DNA of 64,000 nucleotides from Pseudomonas sp. Os17. GTDB taxonomy: Bacteria > Pseudomonadota > Gammaproteobacteria > Pseudomonadales > Pseudomonadaceae. The notes under the pieces were generated by a model. That model made no database searches and had not been told where the DNA came from. It saw only the letters and a list, made by a program, of their open reading frames with translations. The DNA lies in the NCBI RefSeq assembly GCF_001547895.1, contig NZ_AP014627.1, positions 3,723,501 to 3,787,500 of the forward strand, read 5' to 3'. The position numbers and the translations under genes are program-made. Positions 12,901 to 18,922 of the stretch are shown one piece after another (the first letter of the stretch is position 1; every line of letters begins with the position of its first letter).

Positions 12901-13319
12901 ATCCAGCCCTGGGTCAGGCTGTTGTCGACCTTCAGCCCGCCCTGGCCGAGGCCATCGGGAATCTGGCTCACCGTGCCAAACGCCGCCTGACGCGCGGCGG
13001 CCTGGGCCGCCTGCTGGGCGGCGATGGCGGCGACCGTGGAATTGAGGTTGCTCAAGGAACGCTGCAACTGCTGATTGGCCCGGGTCTGCTGCGACAGCGG
13101 TGGAATCCCCGGCACCTGGCCGCTAGTGCGCGCGGCCGTGGCGGCCTGGGACGCGCCCTTGTCGGCGAACCAGCCGGAGCTGAAGGCCGTGGCGCCATGG
13201 GCGCTGCCCGCCATCATCAACAAGGCGATGGCATGGGCCAGGGGCTTGAGCCGCAGGATCGGCAGTTCGCCGTCATGGCGCATGGCTGGGGATTTGACCG
13301 GTGGTTTGCAGCGAACCAT
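945..13319 (-). CDS. pdtA: PdtA-like filamentous-haemagglutinin-family exoprotein (TpsA), 4124 aa
   Basis: Very large two-partner-secretion exoprotein. An extended signal region (about residues 1-42, hydrophobic core AHAIALLMMAGSAHG) precedes a short Ala/Gln-rich linker. A TPS domain follows (about residues 125-330) with haemagglutination-activity hallmarks: NVGRNTTVDF, an NPNG inside LLNKVNDPNGR, and MNRNGVIFSG. The body is a long series of beta-helix-like G/N/L/V-rich repeats. The C-terminal ~500 residues look like the DUF3739 region seen in this family. The ATG at 13319 is preceded by AAAGGAT. Length and position beside hxcS and a DING gene match PdtA (PA0690) of P. aeruginosa, a phosphate-starvation adhesin/virulence factor; the name is by synteny. 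No TpsB transporter gene is present within the window, and downstream lies a convergent unrelated gene. Confidence 0.85.
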   Translation of the reverse strand: MVRCKPPVKSPAMRHDGELPILRLKPLAHAIALLMMAGSAHGATAFSSGWFADKGASQAATAARTSGQVPGIPPLSQQTRANQQLQRSLSNLNSTVAAIAAQQAAQAAARQAAFGTVSQIPDGLGQGGLKVDNSLTQGWINAKGPVQSQSGGKTTVTIEQTADKAILNWETFNVGRNTTVDFQQQSNWALLNKVNDPNGRPSEIQGQIKGAGTVMIMNRNGVIFSGTSQVNVRNLVAAAASISDEQFTQRGLYVDANGTQPTFTDALGKVQVQRGALIQTHPAASSTESGGYALLLGAEVENAGTIVTAKGQTTLAAGDSFYIRRGVGTSGNQHSTTRGNEVATALKPGSSAGNVSNSGLIMASTGDITLTGHRVQQNGVALASTSVDTRGTIHLLNAASDGTGSVTLGQGSTTAILLDSSGSTALDSQRNNGQINLDGTPTNLITGQFNNLSSVADRSDQSRVEIVSGGTVDFQNGSITLATGGQVAVSAGQRSLVRDGAVIDVAGAVGVKVAMESNTIKINVQGNEQRDSAGNRDSGQLINNDVWVDLRELVFVPAGTNGYATDRWYTAGGLLEVGGYLGTQGHNIGEWMAQGGTLTFTGKDVVTQSGAQLNLSGGTVDVQAGYIQQTWLKGVDGRLYELSRAPGDLLYTGIYKGYVDSSPRWGRTDYYYNPLIAQQRRYEAGYTVGRDAGKLVIGTGNAVLEGQLISEVFKGDRQTQAPNVKLDGYQQSHKAAAQRAQLIIGNYTPIYNKTTGTLGYALGASTDQVLIAGNQQKIADGLDLATALPANRQGQLVLDSDQLNGFQLGAIKVGAKQQIQVNGALKVADGGDITLFGPQVQLNANLTAHGGSLNAGNVLKQVDVNRNFVVGDVILAPSGGAQARVDVAAGVKLDVSGRWSNLALDPADNSGLAFINGGKLSLRSSGDLNLGNGTLVDASSGASLGYDGKATGGKGGDVTLAADGKLDLNGELRGYGVNGGGTLALQAHKVLIGAKDVAAQAGTLQLAEGFFNKGFGAYDITGNEGLTVADGAKVEVNLPVYRVGAQAGSSATGSDPATVLERWLPELYQQDPLKGVLTQRRGAGLTLSAGNQYATAAQLASTALNVGQGAVISVDPGQAINLRSVGQLTMNGTLNAWGGSVSLGGLSLPPASAEAANAAGHGRSIWVGEQALIDVAARAVSAVDNRGRQYGQVRDGGKIAIGGEIDLATGIAKASDLFVVVREGARLEASGAQAALDIPGQGRVQVASNGGSISFASNNGLYLDGSFVARAGGAGAAGGSLSLALESPYYIKNAVNDRVLKARELVLSQVHQGSTLPDSAEAAAAGLEYGHGRLGVDQVRAGGFDNLALLSNGLLSFDGDVSLNMGQSLRLYSGALNLSEGAAANSRVNLSAPYLLLAGILAPPEAKDQYLRPVSTGTPSQRVTQARFNASAQLIDVRGNVVFGSKGNLIQADSSLVGVERRGFDDVQLTSQGDLRFLAGAGADVIAKGISTQLLTHGDMTLRAAQLYPATEVGARVLAGYLNDASGVSINFDPARTLTIGRTGNGQSAVPYSAFGRLQLGAATIKQGGVVRAPLGLIEIGNLGSSKVELLPGSLTSVSGKGLVLPYGGTVDGQIYKYNGKTVTFLGQGSLANENSDLSVGVILGGKSVQVLPDATVDLSGGGELLGAGFVSGRGGSTDARYSPLVQIGANGSFVLPGLGSNPIYAIVPGVQPGYAPVAPEGGAVDPLIGQQISIGAGVPGLAAGTYTLMPSTYALMPGAFRVEINGLAGLGSEGATQQLRNGSWSTAGRLSIAHTGISNSVASQLILTSADTLRRYSQYNETGYAQFALADAAKLGVPRPMLPVDAKTLKLALQPGAGAQAFSFQGIGRFDAAAGGYGGTVAVLNMGNGDIEVVAAGRSATSGFAGVTLEAESLNALGAARLMLGGMTLIKYGQPGNFITLAEGLNAAKGSITLREGATLAAPEVFLVSNTGAIVVEQGASINSIGRGKASYDARDGFTYQMANVLAVSNGLLNVINKGKASGTSGGIKLGSCASPPCSGQTALYSEGSIVALSDRNFELGDQLSYGTRHLNLGLNTINVGSPEALAAAAAGGRLPSGMTLTQQVLDRLLHGDTRFGAPALETLQLSARDAFNFYGSTTLDTYDPLTGKSLLSNLMLSTPAIYGAGEASDVARIHTANLIWQGGQTPAGAVVAGGAGTGSGRLEVNAERIEFGYGAFAQPSSTQTFDRLALGFANVDLNASQRITANHKGSLAVYQSQGAYDPVKGFAYSGGNLNILTPLMTGEAGSVNRITAGGAIDISASAGPRGTANGQGAELSLQGDSIRLASAVVLPSGKVTLGARGDVSLTDGSLIDVAGRAIAFNDLTRYGAGGEVLLESRAGNVLQAAGATIDLSASNNQAGKLRAVALDSAAGQVDLAGKLLGASSGSYDAGGTQVPYLGGAVEIQAQRLGGSGTLDEQFAALNQRLNQGQVFGARSFQLKQGDLSIGNGVKANSVNVSVDHGSLRVNGLIDASGERVGSINLAAGNGLTLEAGAVLDAHGSRLRVDSYGKIIDSPNRATVVLGSGLGRLTLADGARIDLRHGTDVAVGSAAGQNDGRSRGTLELNAPRLFKPDGSSNDIDIDARGRLDIRGARSIAVNGMVSYDDAPQKNDAVSGRPYQEITQDYLTKKHDLSTAFINAALQNSDLLQNKLAGLNNATYADALHLRPGVEIVSKTADGDLVVQGDLDLSGYRYASLNPHTRKDDNVYGSGEVGSLTLRAGGDLNIYGSINDGFAPPPPTDDDNGWVLLAGIDYTGGVQVVPGTGVTLADGSRFPAGSILNFDLPIKAQTLPAGTRLPVAATLNQPLVLPAGTVLAAAVRDASGNVLFAAGTLLSQGQTLAAGSTLDAGYLLGSDASVASLTWPKGVPLPGRLGSREMVTLSGNKPLLRGALLPAGTDVKLPGGATSVQLRAQDSGRQGKNWAVAPMLAEGAQSWSIRLVAGADTEAADSRLLQPKPLSGHLRLADSHYGMFGQGTLVWTEEGSLGWFGDDSRVGQPIDFDEAYPGICEDYLGYCASGGDEYTLLAGGSTRFSVIRTGAADLDLLAAGNLSMESLFGVYTAGSSSTGTAANDPYNRPRALGSNDKVLGNIAGGNEKLVNGGPDSLYRAWYPDGGGNLLLKVGGNLTGNITSLATSNQQRPVNSDLGQDSANVGNWLWRQGNGVSGSQAQATAWWINFGSYAPNMNQGAADQLLGFTGFGTLGGGNLNVEVGGDGGILRPLAADSMAQNISPRSQGLVLAVGSTGRVAADGSLQLTGGGDLNLRVGGVLNPGSQITQGHLNGALVDVRGHAQLSGGALGALTLRYGNQRVDQSPSEVRAYEPLRATSAIATGGLSLLPGDATFSLATRGDLVLQDVADPGRAPQMNAQAFKSGAVNGIGQSWFSLWSERTAVDLFSAGGNLTPLTQTTETDMAAVYPATLRAVAASGSLYYGRASVMDAGNLGPLRALVLAPSNLGQLQLLAGNSIYGGDLSISRSSAAPDSLATIWKPAFVGFLNGVEVLGSGNLSSDGSRVKIGVAPLFAFGPDSASLQWRNPQEPARFYALSGDLLGVNSGRRLTITTMEDPRNGQTYHAGAGPVWMMAGRDIVSSGTPLGGATGGEKEFGGYSFAGNLFVHDNPNDISVVSAGRDILYSSFNVAGPGTLELTAGRNILMEDKVSVTSLGAVAPGDSRPGASIVMQAGFGANGPDFRRFVAAYLEPANLAQPGESLSAGKVAKTYDSELLGWLGARFGFVGDSAQARAYYAALPAEQQRVFAREVYFAELKAAGREYNQEGGVRQGSYARGRAAIAALFPSSDVAGNPITYKGDITLFGGAGVHTNFGGNIQMLTPGGNQTFGIEGTAPPASAGVITQGAGDIQLYSLGSILLGQSRIMTTFGGSIMGWSAAGDINAGRGSKTTVVYTPPKRVYDNWGNVGLSPSVPSTGAGIATLNPIPEVPAGDIDLIAPLGTIDAGEAGIRVSGNVNIAALRVVNAANIQTQGKSSGVPVSATVNTGAMTSASAAGSAASQAAEDAARNQQAAAKQGRASIVTVEVLGFGSEPVQRQREEASRAPGYNPDSPVQVLGAGPLSDQARARLTDEERGQLTL

Positions 13320-13467
13320 TACTACTCATCCTTTGTGATGACGCCCAGGGGTGCGCGACGCTTGTATGGCCCAGGGCACGCGTCACTGCTTCAGGGAATA
13401 GGCCGTTGGCGCGGGGCGCGACCGAACGGATGTCACGGAAAATTCATCTGCGGGGTGTAAGTGCCGC

Positions 13468-13505
13468 AAAAAACAAAATCAGCAACGGCCGGAGCCGTTG
13501 CTGAT
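13468..13505 (-). terminator. Rho-independent terminator of the DING gene
   Basis: Hairpin CAGCAACGGC-CGGA-GCCGTTGCTG sits 30 bases after the DING stop codon and is followed on the minus strand by a T-rich run. It separates DING transcription from the pdtA-like gene, which therefore needs its own promoter in 13320-13467. I saw no convincing Pho box there. Confidence 0.85.
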
Positions 13506-13534
13506 CGGGTGTTGCGAACAGCCCAAAGGCCGGT

Positions 13535-14698
13535 TTACTGCGGACGACCGATGTTGTTGCAGACGTTGCTGTTGCCGATGCTCAGGCCGTTGGAGGCGGT
13601 CAGGAAGGTGGTGCGGATCACGCCCTTCCAGGACGCCGGCAGTGGCACGAAACGGTTGGCCTGGATGGCGTCGTCGTTGTTCGACGAAGTGTTCTGGCCG
13701 TAGTGACGAGCGAAGAAGTCACGCACTTGGCTGGTCTGAGTGGCGTCGGCGTAGCACTGGCTGAAGATCAGGTTGGTGAAACCCAGGATCGGGTAGCCGC
13801 TGTCCGGGTAAGGCACGGTGCCCGCAACGCCGGCCTTGCCAAAGACCGGAACCCACTTGTCCGGATTGGCACGGTCCGCCAGGGCTGGGATCGCGACCCC
13901 ACCGATGGCGGCGGAAACGTTGCCGGGAGCCGGCGAGACACCGGCGACGCGGGCGACCTTGGTCGCATCGTCCAGGCCGGCCAGGGTCGGCGCGGCGTAG
14001 TCCGGGCTCATGTAGGTGATGCGGCTGTCGGCGGCGTTCAGCGCGGTCATCACGCCCTGGCTGCCGGTCGCGGCCACAGCACCGGCAGGCAGACCGCCGG
14101 TGTAGCTGGAGGCGAAGGTGGTGGTGACGTTGAAGGTGCCGGTCTCGGCGCACTTGGCGTTGAGGAAGCGGGTGAACAGCTCGGTGGTGCCGCTGCTTTC
14201 GCTACGGTAAACCACGGTGAGAGGGCCGGTACGGCCGGAAGACGGGATATCTTCCCACTTCGACAAGCGCCCCGAGAACACGCCACACAGCTGATCGACG
14301 CTCAGGTCAACGGCGGTGGCACCGGCCTTGTTGAACGGAATGGCAACCGAAGTGGCCACCGAAGGCACCTGGATCAGCGGGCCCCAGGCAGCGTTGTGAG
14401 CCGCGGCGTAGTTGGACAGCTCGGTGCTGCTGAGCTTGGAGTCGCTACCGGCCCAATGCACGTTCTTGCCGGTAGTGCCGGCCACGAACTTGGTGTAGTC
14501 GTTGTTCAGGAAGGCAGCCTTGCCATTGCCGCTGCCTACGCCGATGTAGGGAGCGAAGCCGGCGGTCAGTACGCCAGCGGTCTGGTACAGCGGTTGTGGC
14601 AGGGTGGCGCCACCGCCGTTGATATCAGCCAGGGCGGCCTGTGCCGAGCACAGGGCTGCCAGGGTCAGGGATGCCGCGAGAACGTTGCGCTTAAACAT
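13535..14698 (-). CDS. DING-family phosphate-binding protein (PstS-like, secreted)
   Basis: 387-aa precursor. The ATG at 14698 has AGGAG seven bases upstream and encodes a clean Sec signal peptide (MFKRNVLAASLTLAALCSAQAALA). The mature protein would start exactly DINGGGATLP, the motif that names the DING family. PstS-type phosphate contacts are visible: GGGATLP near the mature N-terminus, a GSGNGKAAF loop, SDSKLSS, and RSESSGTTELFTRF. DING proteins bind phosphate tightly; some (P. aeruginosa LapA/LapC) act as alkaline phosphatases and leave the cell through Hxc. The location directly beyond hxcS matches lapA (PA0688). It is transcribed alone, with its own terminator and a candidate upstream control motif at 14831-14859. 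Whether this member is a phosphatase or only a binding protein cannot be decided from sequence. Confidence 0.92.
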   Translation of the reverse strand: MFKRNVLAASLTLAALCSAQAALADINGGGATLPQPLYQTAGVLTAGFAPYIGVGSGNGKAAFLNNDYTKFVAGTTGKNVHWAGSDSKLSSTELSNYAAAHNAAWGPLIQVPSVATSVAIPFNKAGATAVDLSVDQLCGVFSGRLSKWEDIPSSGRTGPLTVVYRSESSGTTELFTRFLNAKCAETGTFNVTTTFASSYTGGLPAGAVAATGSQGVMTALNAADSRITYMSPDYAAPTLAGLDDATKVARVAGVSPAPGNVSAAIGGVAIPALADRANPDKWVPVFGKAGVAGTVPYPDSGYPILGFTNLIFSQCYADATQTSQVRDFFARHYGQNTSSNNDDAIQANRFVPLPASWKGVIRTTFLTASNGLSIGNSNVCNNIGRPQ

Positions 14699-14830
14699 GA
14701 AGAATCTCCTTTCGTCGTGTTCGTACGTTGGGTGAATAGCGCTTGCATGACGCCATGGCACTCGGGCCAGAAGCCTTGATCCAGACGGCTTGATGGGTGA
14801 GGCCATGGGAAGAGAAGTTCGCAGTTTCCG

Positions 14831-14859
14831 GTGACAGATAAAGGAAAAAACCTCGGGAG
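14831..14859 (-). promoter_or_regulatory. Candidate VreI/PhoB control motif upstream of the DING gene
   Basis: On the minus strand the order is CTCCCGAGGTTTTT, eight bases, CTGTCAC. The identical 14-mer followed at the same spacing by CTGACAT occurs upstream of hxcT (24535-24563). CTGTCAC differs by one base from the CTGTCAT half-site of the Pho box. The motif ends 132 bases before the DING ATG. Promoter function is inferred from duplication upstream of two genes expected to be co-regulated. Confidence 0.45.
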
Positions 14860-15117
14860 AAACCGACTGTTTTTGCAAAAGATTCTCGGGTGTTCAGCAA
14901 GGGTTTTCCGGCCTTTGCCGGCAAGGTGACAGCAAGATTGCCCGAGCTGGCGCCGGCATCGCTCTGCAAGCGCCGAAGGTGGTGCAGACAGCGCCGGAAC
15001 ATGACAGAACAAGGAACCCGAGCTTGGCCGATTGCCGGGGCGGGAGTGAGGTAGGCAGCGTGAAATTTTCTGGCTGTCCCGCCCTGCGCTTCGGACCACA
15101 CCTTCGCTACGCCTCTC

Positions 15118-15201
15118 GTAGGAGCCGACTTGCCGGCGAAGGGGCCCGCGAGACCTGCATCGCCAGTGCCGACGCCTTCGCTGGCAAGCCAGCTCCTACG
15201 G
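15118..15201. repeat. REPIN (paired inverted REPs)
   Basis: GTAGGAGCCGACTTGCCGGC at the left end pairs with GCTGGCAAGCCAGCTCCTAC at the right end, with about 40 bases between. It lies just beyond the hxcS stop codon and may stabilise or end the hxcRS message. Confidence 0.85.
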
Positions 15202-15251
15202 ACCGGGCCAGACCGGGCCGGACGGGGTCAGGTCGAATCGGGTTGTGTGGC

Positions 15252-16463
15252 TCAGGTCACCAGCTGGTTGATCTCGATGATCGGCAACATCACCGCCATG
15301 ACGATCACCAGCACCACGCCGCCCATGACCACGATCATCAGCGGTTCGAGCAAGGCGGTCATGCCCATGGCCCGGCGTTCGATGTCCCGGGACAGGGTCT
15401 GCGCCGCGCGCTCCAGCATCGGCGGCAAGGCGCCGGTCTTTTCGCCGCTGGCGATCAGGTGGATCAGCACTGGCGGGAAGACCTTCTCCACCCGCAGCGC
15501 GGCCGCCAGGTTGGCCCCCTCGCGCACCTTGGCCGTGGCCTCGCTGACGCTCTGGCTCAGACGGTCGTTGGACAGGGTCTGGCGCGCCGCGTCCAGGGCC
15601 CGCAGCAGCGGCACCCCGGCACCGCTGAGAATCGCCAGGGTCGAGGCGAAACGCGCGGTGTTCAACCCCAGGACAAAACGCCCGAACAGCGGCAGGCGCA
15701 GAATCCGGCTGTGCCAGCTCAAGCGGGCCCGGGGGTTGCGCAGGTACAGCCGCCAGCCCCAGAACCCCGCCGCCATGGCGCCGAAACACTCAAGGCCCCA
15801 GGCACGAATGAAGTCGCTGGCGTTGAGCATGGCCAGGGTCAGCCCCGGCAGGTCCTGGCGCGCCTGGGAAAAGGCGCTGACCACCTGGGGCACCACATAG
15901 CTGAGCAGGAAGATGACGATGCCGATGGACACCAGCCCCACCACCCCGGGGTAGATGAAGGCGGTGAGGATCTTGCCCCGCAGGCCGTTGCGCTCCTCGA
16001 TGTAATCCGCCAGCCGCTCCATGACCTGGGCCAGATCGCCGGACTCCTCGCCCGCGGCGATCAGCGCCCGGTAGATTTCCGGAAAATCCCGCGGTCGCGC
16101 CGCCAGGGCCTCGGCCAGGCGCATGCCGCTGCGCACATCGGCGCGCACCGCGCTCAGGGCCTGGGCGATGTGCTTGCGCTCGGCCTGCTCCACCGTGGCG
16201 CTGAGCGCCGCCTCCAGCGGCAGGCTGGCCCCCAGCAGGCTGGCCAGCTGGCGGGTGGCCCAGGCCAGGTCGTTGTCCGAGAGCCTGGGGCTGAATACGC
16301 CTCCGGTGCCAGTGGCGGCACCGTTGCTGTCCAGTTGCACCTGCAAGGCGGTCAAGCCACGGCTGCGCAGGCTGGCGAAGGCCGCGCCCTGGCTGTCGGC
16401 TTCCAGGTGCCCGGATTCGATCTTGCCGAGGGCGTCGGCGGCTTCGTAGCGATAGCGATTCAT
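15252..16463 (-). CDS. hxcS: HxcS, type II secretion inner-membrane platform protein (GspF)
   Basis: 403 aa, usual GspF length. It starts [14 protein letters not shown] and contains two repeated T2SSF domains (about residues 65-190 and 270-390), each with the R-x-L-A-x-L-L-x-S/A-G-x-x-L pattern (ATRQLASLLGASLPL and ASTLAILSGAGVPL). Three hydrophobic segments are visible, including LVSIGIVIFLLSYVVPQVV and the C-terminal LMIVVMGGVVLVIVMAVMLP. GspF proteins form the inner-membrane platform that couples the ATPase to pseudopilus growth. Its ATG overlaps the hxcR stop by one base, so the two are translated together. Confidence 0.95.
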   Translation of the reverse strand: MNRYRYEAADALGKIESGHLEADSQGAAFASLRSRGLTALQVQLDSNGAATGTGGVFSPRLSDNDLAWATRQLASLLGASLPLEAALSATVEQAERKHIAQALSAVRADVRSGMRLAEALAARPRDFPEIYRALIAAGEESGDLAQVMERLADYIEERNGLRGKILTAFIYPGVVGLVSIGIVIFLLSYVVPQVVSAFSQARQDLPGLTLAMLNASDFIRAWGLECFGAMAAGFWGWRLYLRNPRARLSWHSRILRLPLFGRFVLGLNTARFASTLAILSGAGVPLLRALDAARQTLSNDRLSQSVSEATAKVREGANLAAALRVEKVFPPVLIHLIASGEKTGALPPMLERAAQTLSRDIERRAMGMTALLEPLMIVVMGGVVLVIVMAVMLPIIEINQLVT

Positions 16464-17893
16464 CAGGCGTCCCGTGTCACACGTAGGATTTCTTCCGCGG
16501 CGGTGGCGCCGCTGCGTACCCAGCGCTCACCGTCCTCGCGCATGCTGAGCATCCCGGCCCGACGCGCGGCGGCGCGCAAGGCCTGCTCATCCGCGCCCTG
16601 ATGAATCAGGCTGCGAATGTCGTCGTCGATGCAGAACAGCTCATGGATCCCGGTCCGCCCGCTGTAGCCGATGTGATTGCAGGCCGGGCAGCCCACCGGG
16701 CGCCAGGTGCCGGGGTTGGCCGGATCCGCCGCCTTGCACTGGTTGCACAAGCGCCGCACCAGACGCTGGGCCAGCACCCCGAGCATCGACGAGGCCAGCA
16801 GGAACGGCTCCACCCCCATGTCGACCAGACGGTTGACCGCCGACACCGCGTCATTGGTGTGCAGGGTCGCCAGCACCAGGTGCCCGGTAAGCGAGGCCTG
16901 GACCGCGATCTGCGCAGTCTCCAGGTCACGGATCTCGCCGATCATGATCACGTCCGGGTCCTGGCGCAGGATCGCCCGCAGGGCCAGGGCGAAGGTCATG
17001 TCGATCTTGGCATTGACCTGGATCTGGCTGATGCCCGACAGGTCGTATTCCACCGGGTCCTCGACGGTGAGGATATTGCTGGTGCTGGCGTCCAGCCGGG
17101 CCAGGGCGGCGTAGAGGCTGGTGGTCTTGCCGCTGCCGGTGGGCCCGGTGACCAGGACGATGCCGTGGGGCTGGTGGATCAGGGTATCCAGGCGCGCCAG
17201 CAAGTCCGGGTCCATGCCCAGGGTTTCCAGCTGCAGGCGCCCGGCCTGCTTGTCCAGCAGGCGCATCACCACCCGCTCACCGTGGCCGGTGGGCACCGTG
17301 GACACCCGAATGTCGATGGGCCGCCCGGCCACGCGCAAGGCGATGCGACCGTCCTGGGGCAGGCGTTTCTCGGCGATGTCCAACTGGGCCATGATCTTGA
17401 TCCGCGACACCAGCGCGCCGTGCAACGCCTTGCGCGGCGACACCACGTCACGCAGGGTGCCATCGACCCGGTAGCGCACCACCGAGTGCGTCTCGAAGGG
17501 TTCGATATGGATATCGCTGGCCTCGTCCCGCGCGGCCTGGGTGAGCAAGGCGTTGATCATGCGGATCACCGGCGCGCCGTCCTGGGTGTCCAGCAGGTCG
17601 GTGATTTCCGGCATGTCCTGCATCAGGCGGTCCAGGTCCACCTCGTTCTCCGCGGCACCGACCACCGCCGCGGCGCTGCCGGTGTCGGCGTAGGCCGTGG
17701 CCAACAGACCGTCGAGTTCCTCGTCGCGGATCCGCTCCAGGCGGGCGGGGCCGAACTGGCGGCGGGCTTCGCCGATGGACCAGCCGGGGGTCGAGGGGCA
17801 GACCAGCAGAGTGGCGCCCTCCTCGCTGTGGCGCAGGAGAATGCGGTGGGATTTGGCCCAGGCGTAGGGGAGCTGGGGGGACTGGGAGGGCAT
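16463..17893 (-). CDS. hxcR: HxcR, type II secretion traffic ATPase (GspE)
   Basis: 476 aa. Walker [10 protein letters not shown] is at residues 250-258, an Asp box at DIHIEPF (127-133), and a Walker B region at [12 protein letters not shown] (312-323). A zinc-binding tetracysteine lies at C383/C386 and C402/C405 (CNQC...CPAC), all typical of GspE. It powers pseudopilus assembly at the cytoplasmic face of the Hxc machine. AGGAG lies nine bases before the ATG. A long palindromic repeat element begins about 20 bases upstream of the start codon, directly behind the ribosome binding site, and separates hxcR from hxcQ. In P. aeruginosa these two genes are adjacent, so hxcR-hxcS expression here must pass through, or start within, that element. 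Confidence 0.96.
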   Translation of the reverse strand: MPSQSPQLPYAWAKSHRILLRHSEEGATLLVCPSTPGWSIGEARRQFGPARLERIRDEELDGLLATAYADTGSAAAVVGAAENEVDLDRLMQDMPEITDLLDTQDGAPVIRMINALLTQAARDEASDIHIEPFETHSVVRYRVDGTLRDVVSPRKALHGALVSRIKIMAQLDIAEKRLPQDGRIALRVAGRPIDIRVSTVPTGHGERVVMRLLDKQAGRLQLETLGMDPDLLARLDTLIHQPHGIVLVTGPTGSGKTTSLYAALARLDASTSNILTVEDPVEYDLSGISQIQVNAKIDMTFALALRAILRQDPDVIMIGEIRDLETAQIAVQASLTGHLVLATLHTNDAVSAVNRLVDMGVEPFLLASSMLGVLAQRLVRRLCNQCKAADPANPGTWRPVGCPACNHIGYSGRTGIHELFCIDDDIRSLIHQGADEQALRAAARRAGMLSMREDGERWVRSGATAAEEILRVTRDA

Positions 17894-17913
17894 TGTTTGG
17901 GGCTCCTGATTGG

Positions 17914-18772
17914 GGGTACATATCCGTTGCTGCGGGTGCGGCCACTTACGGTTTCGCTCTTACAGCGAGTCACTTTGAAACCCGGAATGCCGGCCAGCCC
18001 AAAGTAACCAAAGGCTCCTGCCCCTCCACTCGGTGCCTCGCATAGCGAGGCATGCCCGAACTCCGGCATTGATCCGTGGGCCGCCGCAATGGGCCATCCA
18101 TGGCCCAGTGCGGCTAACCCGGCGTCCTGCCGGGCTACCCACGGCTCAATGCCTGCGTTCGGCCATCGTGTTTAAGGGGGCAGGAAGATCAAAATCTGAC
18201 GGCGGCCTGCCGGCCTTGTTTCATTTGTCCTTCACAGGGCGATGCTGCTCTTGGGATGGTCGAAGGTCCTGCGGACCTTTACGCAGCTTCGCAGGCTCAG
18301 CAGCGGCTACAGAACGCACGTACTCTGTAGCCGCTGCCGCAGGCTGCGAACGCTCTGGGCGGCACTCCGTCGCAGGAGACGCTAAACCTGCCTCCCCAAT
18401 GTTCCTGAACCACCGCGCCGCCTGGTTTTGCGAGCGCTAGCGCTCGTTCGCAGCCTTCGGCAGCGGCTACAAGGAGCCGGCCTGCGCACCTTGGCTTTTG
18501 ATCTTGATCTTCAGGCCCCTTCCCAGCAGGCCGAGTGCAGGCGTTGCGTAGGGGGCAGCTCGGCAGGGATGCCGAGCTAGCCGCCACCCGGCCATGGATG
18601 GCCGGTTGGCGGCGGGCCCCCGGAGCAATGCCGAAGCGAGGGCACCCCGAGCCCCAGCGAGGGGCCGTATGGAGGGGCAAGCGTTTTTGCTTACTTTTTT
18701 GGCGTTTGAAAAAAGTAAGTCGCCGTAAGGGCGAAACCCTAAGTGGCCGCACCCGCAGCAACGGACATGTAC
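17914..18772. repeat. Giant imperfect palindromic element, copy 1
   Basis: The ends are inverted ~57-bp units: 17914-17970 (GGGTACATATCCGTTGCTGC ... TCTTACAGCGAG) and 18718-18772 (AAGTCGCCGTAAGGGCGAAA ... ACGGACATGTAC). Inside them lie two diverged inverted arms of about 230-280 bases. Landmarks are CTTTGAAACC and TTACTTTTTTGGCG near the ends, CCCCTCCAC against its counterpart GGAGGGGC, and a perfect inverted pair GGCCATCCATGGCC (18092-18105) / GGCCATGGATGGCC (18590-18603). The arms end at AAGATCAAAA near 18186-18195 and TTTTGATCTTGATC near 18495. The centre carries cagcggctac-type palindromes and one inserted AAGGTCCTGCGG repeat. The same structure recurs at 51094-52132. No transposase is encoded; a non-autonomous mobile or RNA-structural element is possible. 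Confidence 0.85.
18262..18310 (+). repeat. AAGGTCCTGCGGACCTTT repeat, copy in palindromic element 1
   Basis: AAGGTCCTGCGGACCTTTAC followed by GCAGCTTCGCAGGCTCAGCAGCGGCTAC-like sequence. It is present in the centre of copy 1 but absent from copy 2 of the large element, so it marks an insertion. Related copies lie at 26759-26810 and, inverted, at 38329-38380. Confidence 0.7.
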
Positions 18773-18896
18773 ACAGCCCACCGCTGTCAGAGCGAACCCC
18801 TGAGCAGCCCTGACCACAGCCACAAATGGGTACCCCGTAGCACAGTGCCCCAGAGGCGCAACCGCCAGCCACCGCAGCCGCCGCCATGCCCCCCAC
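18773..18896. repeat. Two degenerate terminal units beside palindromic copy 1
   Basis: Beyond the right end of copy 1, CGCTGTCAGAGCGAACCCCT followed by CCACAAATGGGTACCCC, then CCAGAGGCGCAACCGCCAGC followed by CCGCCATGCCCC, keep the pattern of the ~57-bp terminal unit in decayed form. Three right-hand units therefore once existed here, as at copy 2. They end about 26 bases from the hxcQ stop. Confidence 0.5.
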
Positions 18897-18922
18897 CCCA
18901 CCATCACCCATCAACGCCCCCT

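Larger units (their letters stand above)
14699..15251. other. Intergenic region between hxcS end and DING start
   Basis: 553 bases without a credible gene. It holds the DING leader (about 130 bases), the candidate control motif at 14831-14859, a second CTGTCAC half-site on the minus strand near 14926, and a REPIN at 15118-15201. No terminator other than the REPIN hairpins was seen after hxcS. Confidence 0.6.
17894..18922. other. hxcQ-hxcR gap filled by a giant palindromic repeat
   Basis: This 1029-base interval carries no credible gene. Nearly all of it is copy 1 of the long inverted element plus degenerate terminal units; short frames inside it follow the repeat rather than any protein pattern. 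Confidence 0.8.

Noticed and set aside
13430-13450. Pho box upstream of the pdtA-like gene (TGTCACGGAAAATTCAT)
   Set aside because: Only about nine of fourteen consensus positions match and the second half-site is poor, so it is not listed as a feature.
3327-13460. Very long plus-strand open frames (3327-7253 and 7755-13460) opposite the exoprotein gene
   Set aside because: Low-complexity Gly/Ala/Arg/Gln/His-rich translations without domains; they are antisense frames kept open by GC-rich third positions of the TpsA gene.
17914-18772. Insertion sequence
   Set aside because: Terminal inverted units are present but there is no transposase frame and no clear target duplication.
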